Below, piece by piece: positions 16,905 through 25,814 of a stretch of DNA of 64,000 nucleotides (its first letter is position 1; the number at the start of each line of letters is the position of its first letter). Below the pieces are notes generated by a model. The model was not told the origin of the DNA and searched no databases. It saw only the letters and a program-made list of their open reading frames with translations. The position numbers were made by a program, and so were the translations under genes. The stretch is from NCBI GenBank assembly GCA_949840805.1, contig CATKXR010000010.1, forward strand, positions 35,146-99,145, read 5' to 3'. Source of the stretch: an uncultured Lachnospiraceae bacterium. GTDB taxonomy: Bacteria; Bacillota; Clostridia; Lachnospirales; Lachnospiraceae.

Positions 16905-17633
16905 TCAAAAATCCTCCCTGTTTGTTCGTAAAAATGTAAATTCCTCCTGTTCTTTACTTATATACACCATTTTATATCCATTATTTTCCAATGTGTGAAT
17001 AAACTGCTTTAATATTCTTAGCGGATTTTTAAAAAATCTCTCATGAAGCTCAACACATATCTGATCCGGATAGATTCCGCTTTTAATAAAATCAGGAATT
17101 ACAGCAAACTCCGTACCTTCAATATCCATCTTCAACAGGTCGATATGACGGATACCAAAGCCTTCCATAAGAGAAGATAGCCTCTTCATGGGAACCGATA
17201 TTTCTCTTCCTGCTCCGCCGACTCCCGAATGCGCAACAGTGGAACATGATATATGGTGATCATTTTTCGGCATATAAAATGTCTGATATCCATCTCTGTC
17301 CGACAAACCTATCATTTCAAAATGAAAATTTTTAAACTTTTTTAGTTTTTCTGCATATTTTTCGGCTTTAGGTGTTGGGTCAAATGCATACATGACACAA
17401 TCCTTATATTTTTCAAGCAATTTTTCTTCAAATTGAATATTGTCACCAATTCCAAAAGAAAAAACAACAGCGTTTTCAGGAAGCTCTCCTACAATAGCAT
17501 AAGAACTATACCCTCCCCCCCCATTATCATCAAATTTCTGAAGCTTGTATGTCCCCTTGTGAACCTTTGATTGTTTATATGGCCATAATAAGAATCGTAA
17601 TCCATGAAACCAAATGACATTTATCCATTTCAT
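16905..17633 (-). CDS. FkbM family methyltransferase with in-frame G8 tract
   Basis: 242 residues from ATG preceded by AGAGGTG. SAM-dependent FkbM-type fold: VVFSFGIGDNIQFEEKL, VMYAFDPTPKAEKY, IDLLKMDIEGTEFAVI, YPDQICVELHERF. FkbM-type enzymes O-methylate sugars or polyketides and are frequent in capsule loci. Codons ~39-42 (NGGGG) include a run of exactly eight G followed by A and three more G; here the frame is open, so this gene is ON as sequenced. Loss or gain of one G would truncate it after about 40 residues. Confidence 0.82.
   Translation of the reverse strand: MKWINVIWFHGLRFLLWPYKQSKVHKGTYKLQKFDDNGGGGYSSYAIVGELPENAVVFSFGIGDNIQFEEKLLEKYKDCVMYAFDPTPKAEKYAEKLKKFKNFHFEMIGLSDRDGYQTFYMPKNDHHISCSTVAHSGVGGAGREISVPMKRLSSLMEGFGIRHIDLLKMDIEGTEFAVIPDFIKSGIYPDQICVELHERFFKNPLRILKQFIHTLENNGYKMVYISKEQEEFTFLRTNREDF
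17515..17522 (-). repeat. G8 slippage tract in the FkbM gene (in-frame state)
   Basis: Eight G encoding the glycine run of NGGGG. It has the same length as the three out-of-frame tracts but is in frame here, which argues against a uniform homopolymer miscall in the assembly. Confidence 0.8.
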
Positions 17634-17673
17634 TGCAGCCACCTCTTATTTGTTTTTCATCTCTTTATTTTTC

Positions 17674-18897
17674 TTATGATGATTCTATTTTTATTTTTCT
17701 TGATAAAGATGAAATCATGTCATATCCATCCCAGGTAAGGCCAAAATCCATTGTATGCCCAATATCCACGATTCGGTCTATTCCTTTGATTCCATACATA
17801 ATTAAAGGCTTTATCCACCCCTTGTCACCGATCATTGCTATTGTCTGGCATTTATTATCGTCTACTATTGGTATTAATTCCATTGCCTGGTCACAGTCAT
17901 ATTCATAAAAATAACCGCCGCTGTCTCTTATTTCCAATATAGAACGCCTTAACTCCGGCACTTGAATCCTCACAATCAGATTATCTTTTTGCTGTATAAT
18001 CCTAGCCTCTTTTAAAGCTACCGCTGCCAGAAAGCTGCTTACCAATTTATCCACTCCCTGAATATCCTGGAATACATATTTTCTTTTAACCACCTCATAT
18101 AATTGATTCCAGAACTCTGTTTTTGCCTTATCCTTATGATTTCCTGTCCATATGACAATTCTTGGGCTTGTGCAGGCATTTTGGTCTGATAAATAGGTAT
18201 CGTTATAAAAATTTTCTGCTACTCTCGCTTTATCATGGATGTCTATATAAACATCAGAATCTATAATTGACAAAGAATATCGGTCTGCAAAGGTTAATTC
18301 TGTACTTCTAGGAGGTAAAGGGGACTTCCGAAGTTCAGAGATGGTCTGATCTCCTCCCCATATAATTCGGACATCGCACAAATCAGAAAAAAAATCATTA
18401 ATTATCTGGTCTCTTTCATATTGTGCTATTATAATATAGGGACGGATCTTTTCATATTGAAGCAAAACCTTATTTATGGAATCTAAAATCATTTTTGTCT
18501 GTGGATATAACTTTGTAGGAATGCGTACTATATTTCGATTTCCACTTAATAATCCGGACGCAAGGCTATATGCAAAATTAACTGGCACATTGGATGGTGT
18601 TATATGAAACGCAATCCCCCTTCCCAACCAAATATTTTCCAGTAAACTTTGCTCATAAAGAAATCTCAGCCGATTTAAAGAACCTTTTCTAATCCAAAAA
18701 GCGAATGTAATAACATCTGGATACTTTCTGCTCATTGGATCATTAATAATCATTTTTGATAATGCATCAAGAAACTCTAATATTTCATTATCAAATGGTA
18801 CTTTTGATGCAGTATCCAAAGTGTTTTTCATAATCTGGAGATTACCTGCCAAAAATTTGACTCTATTTAAGATATCTGTTTCAATCTTCTTTTCCAT
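17674..18897 (-). CDS. LuxC-like acyl-CoA/acyl-protein reductase
   Basis: 407 residues. LuxC family traits are GRGIAFHITPSNVPVNFAYS, GLLSGNRNIVRIP and the catalytic cysteine in SDQNACTSPRIVIW. The family reduces an enzyme-bound acyl thioester to an aldehyde with NAD(P)H. It is the last gene of a thioesterase-LuxE-LuxC series on this strand, the same three functions as the luxD, luxE and luxC products of bioluminescent bacteria, but no luciferase genes are present. In this capsule context the aldehyde is probably a building block or intermediate; the substrate chain length is unknown. Confidence 0.85.
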   Translation of the reverse strand: MEKKIETDILNRVKFLAGNLQIMKNTLDTASKVPFDNEILEFLDALSKMIINDPMSRKYPDVITFAFWIRKGSLNRLRFLYEQSLLENIWLGRGIAFHITPSNVPVNFAYSLASGLLSGNRNIVRIPTKLYPQTKMILDSINKVLLQYEKIRPYIIIAQYERDQIINDFFSDLCDVRIIWGGDQTISELRKSPLPPRSTELTFADRYSLSIIDSDVYIDIHDKARVAENFYNDTYLSDQNACTSPRIVIWTGNHKDKAKTEFWNQLYEVVKRKYVFQDIQGVDKLVSSFLAAVALKEARIIQQKDNLIVRIQVPELRRSILEIRDSGGYFYEYDCDQAMELIPIVDDNKCQTIAMIGDKGWIKPLIMYGIKGIDRIVDIGHTMDFGLTWDGYDMISSLSRKIKIESS

Positions 18898-18945
18898 AGG
18901 TATCTATTTTTCTTTCTTATTCTTTTTTAGCTTAAAAAACATATA

Positions 18946-20043
18946 TTAATTCTTTTTGAATTGTTGCGCATAGGTATCACTGCATCCTCTGATCTCTGCA
19001 TTTTTTAATCTTCCGATTATTTTAAAGTATTTTCCTTTTCTCCCACATGGACAGTCATCTATCCCTTCTAAAATGCCTTCATCCTCAGTTAAAAGGCTAT
19101 GTCCCGGATAGGATTCCGGAATGGTAGATACCACTTGTAAGATACCTTTTTCTCCTGTACCACATGGTTTAAAATCAATCGGACGTCTCATGATCACATC
19201 AGAAAATATGCTGGTATGTAAATGCCCCCATTCACATTCCATATAGATACATCCAGTCTGTTCAACCATTCCATAATAATCATGAAAATCATCCAGACCA
19301 CATAGTTCTCGAAGCCTGCCATGAAATTCGTCCCGACTGACCGCTTCGTCTCTTAATTTCTTCCATCCGCCGCCATGTATCAAAAATCCATTAGATAAAT
19401 CAATCGTAACCCCTTTATCTTTCAGTTTCCTCAGTTCTTTATAAAAATGCTGCCATATTATAAAGGTAAAACCAAATAATAAAATTTTCTCACCATTATG
19501 TCGGGTTAGAAATTCTTGTATCTCCTCTAAATTTAATTCCATACTATTATTCAATGCATATATTTTTTCCTTTCCGAAAACAGAAAATCCTAATATTCCT
19601 GCTCCTCTTGCACTAAACATGACCCTGTTTTTTATTACATTTGGACAATCAATGATAATCATTGGCATTCGTGCAGATCCGGTAAAATCCGATACAATCT
19701 TAACCATTGTTTTCTGCTGATTTGCAGATGTTACCCGATCCAAATAGATTTTACTTACCTCCTGGCCTGTTGTGCCAGATGATGTCATGGTTTTTACAAT
19801 ATCTTTTTGAGGTATAGATTTTAATTCTAATTTTTTAAAGAGTCTTACTGGTAAAAATGGCAAATCCATATAGGATTCACATTTTTCAATGTCAAAACCG
19901 ATAGCATCTAAGATAGTCTTGTACTCCTGGCAGTTTTTCTGATGCAGCATGGTCAGTTCCATCATCCGTTCGGTAAGCAATGCTTCTTTTCTTTCCTTAT
20001 CTAATGAATATGGCGGAATTTCTAATATTTTTTCAAATATCAT
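18946..20043 (-). CDS. LuxE-like acyl-protein synthetase
   Basis: 365 residues from an ATG with GAAGGAAAG upstream; in-frame ATGs further upstream lack one. It belongs to the acyl-protein synthetase (LuxE/adenylate-forming) family: TMTSSGTTGQEVSKIYLD is the phosphate-binding loop, and DDFHDYYGMVEQTGCIYMEC and the Cys-containing DCPCGRKGKYFKIIGRL are typical. LuxE activates a free acid as acyl-AMP and passes it to LuxC. It lies between the thioesterase, which could release the acid from ACP, and LuxC. Confidence 0.85.
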   Translation of the reverse strand: MIFEKILEIPPYSLDKERKEALLTERMMELTMLHQKNCQEYKTILDAIGFDIEKCESYMDLPFLPVRLFKKLELKSIPQKDIVKTMTSSGTTGQEVSKIYLDRVTSANQQKTMVKIVSDFTGSARMPMIIIDCPNVIKNRVMFSARGAGILGFSVFGKEKIYALNNSMELNLEEIQEFLTRHNGEKILLFGFTFIIWQHFYKELRKLKDKGVTIDLSNGFLIHGGGWKKLRDEAVSRDEFHGRLRELCGLDDFHDYYGMVEQTGCIYMECEWGHLHTSIFSDVIMRRPIDFKPCGTGEKGILQVVSTIPESYPGHSLLTEDEGILEGIDDCPCGRKGKYFKIIGRLKNAEIRGCSDTYAQQFKKN

Positions 20044-20077
20044 TTTTCTTTCCTTCATTGTCTTTTTATTCTGCTTT

Positions 20078-20779
20078 TTATGTTGTTGCACTACATAGCT
20101 TTTTATTAATAATATCTGCTATTTTTTTATAATCTTCAAAAATGAAAAAATGATTATCCCCTATCTCATAAAAATCAACCATGCCTTTCGAAAGCCTTGA
20201 CCATCCTTTAACTCTTTCATAAGGCATATCCTGTTTACTGTAAATTACTGTTGTATCACAAGGGATCATAGAACCCTCTTTATATTGGAACTGCGATAAC
20301 AACCTATAATCTTCCCGGATTGGTTTCATATAAATAGACAAAAATTTCGGATTAGCCGCAATACGCTTATCAATACCTCCCAGACTTATCATTTTTTTAG
20401 AAAAATCCTCATCAGATAATAAATGATAAGAATAACTCAATCCTTTTTGATAAACCGCATCCCGGGCACATATAAATACATGGACAGGCTTTTTTTCCAT
20501 CGTATTTCTGGAAATGAGATCAAAAGCGAGATTACCACCCATACTATAACCCAAAATACTGTATGGAAGATGAACCTGATTCCCGCTTATTTGTTTTTCC
20601 ACATCAGCTAACATACTTTGATAATCCTGGTAAAAGCTTTCTCGTTTCCGATTTCCATGCCCGGCATATTCCAGCACCATTGTCTCTATTCTTTTATCAA
20701 TACAAGGAATAAGTTTATCAAATGCTGATGCATTCCCGCCTGCAAATGGAAGAATAAAAAGCTGTATCATCTTACTCAT
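20078..20779 (-). CDS. Type II thioesterase (alpha/beta hydrolase)
   Basis: 233 residues starting at the ATG that overlaps the ligase stop by 8 bp, the coupled start; a longer form would begin inside the ligase. Type II thioesterase features are LFILPFAGGNASAFDKL, MVLEYAGHGNRK, the nucleophile elbow GYSMGGNLAFD and the terminal His in IGDNHFFIFED. Such enzymes hydrolyse acyl chains from carrier proteins. Here it could edit the ACP encoded nearby or, like LuxD, deliver free acid to the LuxE/LuxC pair. Confidence 0.85.
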   Translation of the reverse strand: MSKMIQLFILPFAGGNASAFDKLIPCIDKRIETMVLEYAGHGNRKRESFYQDYQSMLADVEKQISGNQVHLPYSILGYSMGGNLAFDLISRNTMEKKPVHVFICARDAVYQKGLSYSYHLLSDEDFSKKMISLGGIDKRIAANPKFLSIYMKPIREDYRLLSQFQYKEGSMIPCDTTVIYSKQDMPYERVKGWSRLSKGMVDFYEIGDNHFFIFEDYKKIADIINKKLCSATT

Positions 20780-22205
20780 AATACGTTTCCAATTCCTGAT
20801 ACCGTATCTTTCCAGCATCATTTTTGGGTATTTCCTCTATTAAAATCACCTTAAATGCTACAGGATTTAATTTTGTTATTCGCACAACATAATCTTTCAC
20901 AATGCTTTTCATCTCATTATCAACCAGAAAAATATACATATGGTCATCAGTCCCGGCACAAGCCACATCAATTTCGTACTTTCCTTTTATTAAACGCTCC
21001 ACCTCATCAAGGTTTACCCGATTTCCATATATTTTTAAAAAACGCTTCTTACGCCCTACAATATAAAAATATCCATCCTCGTCAAATTGAGCCATATCCC
21101 CCGTAAACAGAATACCTTTTCTTTCATCCCCTTTTATAAGATCTTCCCCACATTCCGCATAGCCAAGTGTAACGTTCTTTCCTTCATACACAAGCTCGCC
21201 CGTAATATTTGGTACAGTTATCTCTGTATAGTCCGCATCTATCAGTCTAAACTTTCCTCCTGGTATGGCAATTCCCATTGATCCTCTTTTTTCTACTGCT
21301 TTATCCGCCGGTAAATAGCCCATCCGGGCTGTAGCCTCACATTGGCCATACATAACCACAAAATTTCTGCTGTTTTCTGCAGCATACCTGGCAAATTTCT
21401 CATGAAGTTCCAGAGTGAGTTTTCCTCCTGCCTGTGTCATTGTTCGAAGAGATGGTAATTCCATTTGAAAAAAGCGCAGTCTATCAAGAATCTCATAAGT
21501 ATAGGGAACGCCTCCAAAAGAGGTTGCCTGATGCTCTTTAAAAAAAGTCCAGAATTCCTTTTGCGTTAATCCTTTATCCGTGAGTAAGATTGTAGCACCC
21601 ACAAATAAATGGCTATTAATAATTGACAAACCATATGTATAATTCATTGGAAGTGTGGTAATCGGACGTTCTGTTTCATCGATCCCTAAATATTGCACAA
21701 TACTTTCCGTATTAGCACGAATATTTTCATACGATTGCCGTACAAACTTTGGACTCCCAGTAGATCCAGAAGTTGTAAGCAAAAGAGCCAGTTTCTCATA
21801 TAGCAAATAATTTTTATGAAAATCCGTTCGCAATAATACATAATCATACTTTCTGTAAACAGCCTCAAAATTTTCATAAAATCCAGCCTGTTTAAAAGGA
21901 ACCCAAAGATAGGAAGGACTATATATTTTTATTAAATGATCCAACAGTTCCTGTTCAATATGGCTGTTTAATAAAACCGGAACAATTCTGTGTTCCACAA
22001 ATCCAACATATCCAAACAAGGAACCGATACTGTTTTCGCAAAGAATAAAAACAAGACATCTTTCTTGAAATATCTTTGCCATTTCATCTGCTCCAGCATC
22101 CAATTCTGAATATGTTAAAATTACTCCATTCTCATCCCTTACTGCAATGTGATCACCAAAACGTGCAAAATTCCACATAGTATCCCTGCCCATATTTCCG
22201 TCCAT
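20772..22205 (-). CDS. AMP-dependent acyl-ACP/CoA ligase
   Basis: 477 residues, a somewhat short ANL-superfamily ligase. Motifs are the P-loop LLTTSGSTGSPKFV, YGQCEATARMGYLP, ILFTGDMAQFDEDGYFYIVG and the hinge-to-lysine region ending IPKNDAGKIRYQEL. It sits directly after the acyl-carrier-protein gene, so loading an acid onto that ACP is the simplest role. The start is uncertain: ATGs at 22205, 22193 and 22178 are in frame, and the last has GGCAGGG close upstream. Confidence 0.85.
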   Translation of the reverse strand: MDGNMGRDTMWNFARFGDHIAVRDENGVILTYSELDAGADEMAKIFQERCLVFILCENSIGSLFGYVGFVEHRIVPVLLNSHIEQELLDHLIKIYSPSYLWVPFKQAGFYENFEAVYRKYDYVLLRTDFHKNYLLYEKLALLLTTSGSTGSPKFVRQSYENIRANTESIVQYLGIDETERPITTLPMNYTYGLSIINSHLFVGATILLTDKGLTQKEFWTFFKEHQATSFGGVPYTYEILDRLRFFQMELPSLRTMTQAGGKLTLELHEKFARYAAENSRNFVVMYGQCEATARMGYLPADKAVEKRGSMGIAIPGGKFRLIDADYTEITVPNITGELVYEGKNVTLGYAECGEDLIKGDERKGILFTGDMAQFDEDGYFYIVGRKKRFLKIYGNRVNLDEVERLIKGKYEIDVACAGTDDHMYIFLVDNEMKSIVKDYVVRITKLNPVAFKVILIEEIPKNDAGKIRYQELETYYE

Positions 22206-22234
22206 AACGGACTTGATTTAATAGATTCTAAATT

Positions 22235-22474
22235 TCAAAACTTTATCTGATAATGTTCTGCAAGTATTTTCTTTCCTCTTTCAAATGACTCAAAATCAAT
22301 AATATCATCTGCATCCATATCAATTCCAAATGTTTCTTCCACTTCACTGATTAATGTCATATGACCTACTGAATCCCATGCTTCAATATCCTGATACTGA
22401 AGTTTTTCTGCCTTTTCCGCGCTGATTTCAAATAATCTTGTAAAGATTCCTGTATATTTTTCTAAATTGGTCAT
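22235..22474 (-). CDS. Acyl carrier protein
   Basis: 79 residues, acidic and helical. DSVGHMTLISEVEETFGIDM contains the DS serine that takes phosphopantetheine; the residues after it (GH rather than the usual L) are typical of specialised ACPs. AAAGGAAC lies before the ATG. It is dedicated to the local pathway and separate from the fatty-acid synthase ACP expected elsewhere. Probable partners are the AMP-ligase, the two FabZ-like proteins, the thioesterase and the LpxD-like acyltransferase. Confidence 0.9.
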   Translation of the reverse strand: MTNLEKYTGIFTRLFEISAEKAEKLQYQDIEAWDSVGHMTLISEVEETFGIDMDADDIIDFESFERGKKILAEHYQIKF

Positions 22475-22494
22475 TTTCTTGTTCCTTTCTTCTT

Positions 22495-23526
22495 TTACTC
22501 AATATCATCTATTGTAATTAATGTATCTGCTTCTATGTCTTTTATTGCTGTCTTTCCTATCAATTTATCCATTTGATCAGGACTTATTCCTGTTCCTGGC
22601 CGTTTGGCATATAGATCATCTTCTGTTATTCTGTGCCCTTTCTGAATATCGACTGCTGCTATAATACTCCTTCTCATATTCTGACGCTGTTCCAATTCTT
22701 CTGCTGTCACAATACGTTCTTTTACCCCCATTGCAAGCTGAACATCTCTGCATTTTTTTATGAGCTTTTTAAAATCTTCCGGTTCCGTCGCCATGCCATT
22801 ATCCATTCCTACTTTAGAGCGGTCTAGTGTCAGATGTTTCTCTATCATGCCGGAACCTAAAGCTATAGCAGCGATTGACGCCTCATCACCTTCCGTATGA
22901 TCAGAAAATCCAATTGGATAAGCTGGAAAATTTTCCCGCAATCCAACAATATTATTCAGATTCACTGTTGTAAGAACCGTTGGATAAATTGACACACAAT
23001 GAAGAATAACCAGTTGAGATACTCCTGCATTTTCCAAAATATTTACTGCCCTTTTCACCTCATCTATGCTGCTCATTCCTGTAGACAAAACAACAGGTAT
23101 CTTTCTGCTTCCAATATATCGAAGAAAGCGAAGATTATTCATTTCCATTGACGCAACCTTTACATAGGGAACATCACATTCCTGTATAAGAAAATCCACT
23201 TCTTCTTCAGAATAAGGTGTAGAAGAGAATGCAATGCCTTGTTTGACACTATAATCTGCAAGTTCTTTTAATTGTTCAGGAATTAATGACATTTTTTTTA
23301 CAATCTTCTGGCTTATAGGGTTTCTATTATAATAACTTTTAGAATACAGGCTCTTTGCAGACCATGATTGAAATTTTACACAATCGCATCCAATCTCTGC
23401 CGCAACACGAATCATTTGTTTTGCTGTTTCCATATTTCCTTTATGGCTGCTGTTTACCTCTGCTACAATATATGGCTTACCGTAATCATACACCTGTATT
23501 CCATCACGAAATATACATTTTGCCAT
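22495..23526 (-). CDS. NeuB-family synthase (PEP-condensing) with SAF domain
   Basis: 343 residues. The N-terminal TIM-barrel NeuB domain (YIVAEVNSSHKGNMETAK, KFQSWSAKSLYSK, VLSTGMSSIDEV, YPIGFSDHTEGDEASIAAIA, GSGMIEKHLTLDR) is followed by a C-terminal SAF/antifreeze-like domain (RPGTGISPDQMDKLIGKTA). NeuB enzymes add PEP to an aldose such as ManNAc to make nonulosonates. No CMP-nonulosonate synthetase or hydrolysing 2-epimerase gene is present in the window, so a standard sialic-acid pathway is not supported. It lies one operon step from the ThDP enzyme and the ACP, suggesting a non-standard substrate. GGAGGAG precedes the ATG. Confidence 0.88.
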   Translation of the reverse strand: MAKCIFRDGIQVYDYGKPYIVAEVNSSHKGNMETAKQMIRVAAEIGCDCVKFQSWSAKSLYSKSYYNRNPISQKIVKKMSLIPEQLKELADYSVKQGIAFSSTPYSEEEVDFLIQECDVPYVKVASMEMNNLRFLRYIGSRKIPVVLSTGMSSIDEVKRAVNILENAGVSQLVILHCVSIYPTVLTTVNLNNIVGLRENFPAYPIGFSDHTEGDEASIAAIALGSGMIEKHLTLDRSKVGMDNGMATEPEDFKKLIKKCRDVQLAMGVKERIVTAEELEQRQNMRRSIIAAVDIQKGHRITEDDLYAKRPGTGISPDQMDKLIGKTAIKDIEADTLITIDDIE

Positions 23527-23528
23527 CT

Positions 23529-25325
23529 CTACTCCTCCATCATTTTCACAAGCATTTCTGCCTGTATCACCTCTCTTTCAAGGAAGGGAGCCATATCCTC
23601 AATTGGTCTGTGGACTAGCTTTTTCCTTTCATTTACCTCATAGGATTCGTGCAGATATTTTTGTTCTGGTGTACAGCAAACTTCAATAATTTCTGTTATA
23701 TTGTCTTCCAATAATTGCTCTTTGTATTTTTCCAATTCAAGTCTGTTACTTACTTTCCTATATGGTAGTCCAAAGCTCTCTGCTATCCTCTTAAAATCAG
23801 GGACAGAAACCCCATCAGACGGATCATTTCCTATGGTTCTTTTTCGAAATAAATCTTTCTGGCGCTTCCTGATAACCGCATACATATTATTACTTATTAC
23901 AAATAATTTTACTGGAATATGAAAGGAACTTATCACCTGAAGCTCCTGCATATTCATCATAAAGGAACCATCTCCTACCACACAGATAATATTTTTTCTT
24001 CCGCTGTAAAATGCACCAAGAATTGCAGGTATTGCATATCCCATTGCTCCTTGTGATGCAGGAAACAGACATCTCTGCCCTTCTTTAAATCGAATTGTAG
24101 ACGGAATAATCAATTCCTCAAATCCTGCGTCCGTTATTACTGTTGCATCATCTGAAATCCAATCTGATAACATATCTGCCACCTGATAAAGATCCAGTAT
24201 ATTGCATTTTATTAGCTCTTGAATAAATTTTTCTTTTTGAATTGAAAATGTTTCCTTCCAGGCCATACACTTTTCTGCCCATGCGCGACTAGTCGTGGAA
24301 AAATTCTGATTCGCTAGTACAGTCAAGAATTCCTTTGCATCAGCATTTATCACTCTGTCAATATGTACGCCTTTTTTTGTATGCTCTTTTTTGTCAATAT
24401 CTACAACTATAATTTTTGCCTCTCTTGCAAATGCATTCTTCATCCCGGTTTCCTGGGAACAAAGCTTAGTGCCGACTGCAAGAATATAATCGGCATTCTG
24501 GACAGCAAAATTCCCTGCCCGTGTTCCTCCAAGGCTTCCTACTGCCCCTATTGATAATGCATGTCCTGCCCCATAAATATCTGATGCTGCTGGTGAAAAA
24601 GCAAGGGGAATCTGGTATTTTTCTATCAATTTTTTCACTTCATCTGCTGCATCTCTGACCCCGCCACCTATTAGCAAAACGGGCCGTCTTGCGTGGTTAA
24701 ATTCCTCTGCTATTATTTCTGCTGAATTTTGTAAATCCTTTTGCAAAGATTCACTGTCTTTGCCTGGCTCCATAAAATGTTCCAGTTTTTCTTCTTCTAT
24801 TCTCATATTCTGTACATCTAATGGCACATCAATCCAGACAGGTCCTTTTCTGCCATTTTGTGCATAAAACAATGCTTTTTCCACTTCAAGAACCACCTGG
24901 TCAGCATATTCCAGCATAACTGCGTATTTGGTGACAGATTCCACAATTTTTACTATGTCTACTTCCTGTGAGCCATATGTCCTTATTGGAACATTTGTAT
25001 GTCTTGTATTCTCCTGCAAAAAATTATTTCCTGATATAAAAACAACCGGAAGATTATCTTGATATGCACATAAAGCAGCAGTAACTGCATTTGATGCCGC
25101 GCATCCAGAAGACACAAGGCATGCGGATATTCCCCCATTAGACAACGCATAGGCCATTGCCGCATAGGACGCTCCCTGCTCATGATATGTGGATATATGT
25201 TTTATATTTTGATTTCGTGCAACGGCATCTGTCAGGTATAAGATCCCTCTGCCTGTAATCATAAAAATATGTCCTGCCCCTGTTTCCCTTACCTTTCGAA
25301 TAATATAATCAGCTACCCGTTCCAT
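23529..25325 (-). CDS. Thiamine-diphosphate-dependent enzyme, acetolactate synthase-like
   Basis: 598 residues in the three-domain ThDP architecture: Pyr domain (catalytic Glu in ISTYHEQGASYAAMAYA), central domain (LIGGGVRDAADEVKKLIEKY), and PP domain with the ThDP motif GDGSFMMNMQELQVISSFHI. It is not housekeeping IlvB: no regulatory subunit or other branched-chain gene is near. The start follows AGGAAGG and lies one base after the restored stop of the FabZ-like gene upstream, and its stop is 2 bp from neuB. It could decarboxylate or carboligate a 2-keto acid made by the NeuB-like synthase; this is inference from order only. Confidence 0.85.
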   Translation of the reverse strand: MERVADYIIRKVRETGAGHIFMITGRGILYLTDAVARNQNIKHISTYHEQGASYAAMAYALSNGGISACLVSSGCAASNAVTAALCAYQDNLPVVFISGNNFLQENTRHTNVPIRTYGSQEVDIVKIVESVTKYAVMLEYADQVVLEVEKALFYAQNGRKGPVWIDVPLDVQNMRIEEEKLEHFMEPGKDSESLQKDLQNSAEIIAEEFNHARRPVLLIGGGVRDAADEVKKLIEKYQIPLAFSPAASDIYGAGHALSIGAVGSLGGTRAGNFAVQNADYILAVGTKLCSQETGMKNAFAREAKIIVVDIDKKEHTKKGVHIDRVINADAKEFLTVLANQNFSTTSRAWAEKCMAWKETFSIQKEKFIQELIKCNILDLYQVADMLSDWISDDATVITDAGFEELIIPSTIRFKEGQRCLFPASQGAMGYAIPAILGAFYSGRKNIICVVGDGSFMMNMQELQVISSFHIPVKLFVISNNMYAVIRKRQKDLFRKRTIGNDPSDGVSVPDFKRIAESFGLPYRKVSNRLELEKYKEQLLEDNITEIIEVCCTPEQKYLHESYEVNERKKLVHRPIEDMAPFLEREVIQAEMLVKMMEE

Positions 25326-25326
25326 T

Positions 25327-25814
25327 TCATGTCCTTCCTGTCAATTTCCCTTTAGGTGCTAGAGATGTAATAATTTCCGGTATTCCAATCACATAATCCG
25401 CTTTACATGAAAGCCCGCCATCTACAATTCCCTCAGCATGCCCGGAAAATACCCCCCCCGCGCATTTTTCAGATATGCCTCTATATCCATACGTTCACCA
25501 GGTATGATTTTTCTTTTAAACTCCACATGGTCAATTTTTAAACAGGCTGTGTGTTTCTTTCTATATTCTGGTTTTGTCAGAAATGTCATCAGCATCATCT
25601 GGGAGAGTGCCTCCAGCATAACAGAACTTGGAACGTTAGGATCATCTTCAAAATGTGCTGGAAAAAACCACTCATTATATGTGAAATTTTTATATCCTTT
25701 TGCATATTTCCCCGGCATCACTTCCTTTACATAATCGATCATTAATACTGGATATTTGCAGTTATGATATTCCATAATGTGATGAACATTCAAATCCCTC
25801 ATTATTTCTATCAT
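25327..25814 (-). CDS. Phase-variable FabZ-like dehydratase (first of pair), out of frame here
   Basis: Hot-dog fold dehydratase resembling FabZ: CKYPVLMIDYVKEVMPGKYA, NEWFFPAHFEDDPNVPSSVM, LEALSQM, with the catalytic His and Glu kept but the usual GHFPGxPxMPG loop altered. As read, the product ends prematurely at 25422, 130 residues, right after a G8 tract. Adding one G continues it through SGHAEGIVDGGLSCKADYVI GIPEIITS, aligning with the matching part of the downstream sister, to a stop at 25327, one base before the ThDP-enzyme start. The restored length is 162 residues against 166 in the sister. The overlap with the sister's stop (ATGA) shows coupling. I read it as OFF. Confidence 0.85.
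25452..25459 (-). repeat. G8 slippage tract in the FabZ-like gene
   Basis: Eight G on the coding strand in codons for NARGG. One more G restores the hot-dog C-terminus and the tight junction with the next gene. Confidence 0.88.

Noticed and set aside
17674..20779. A bioluminescence operon
   Set aside because: Only the aldehyde-supply functions are present; there is no luxA or luxB and the setting is a capsule operon of a probable anaerobe.
22495..23526. A standard sialic, legionaminic or pseudaminic acid pathway around the NeuB-like gene
   Set aside because: No CMP-nonulosonate synthetase or hydrolysing epimerase is in the window, and the neighbours are acyl and ThDP enzymes.
12427..25459. 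Uniform homopolymer undercalling as the cause of the three broken frames
   Set aside because: Considered seriously and kept as a caveat, but the FkbM gene has the same G8 length in frame, so a blanket one-base deficit would break that gene instead.
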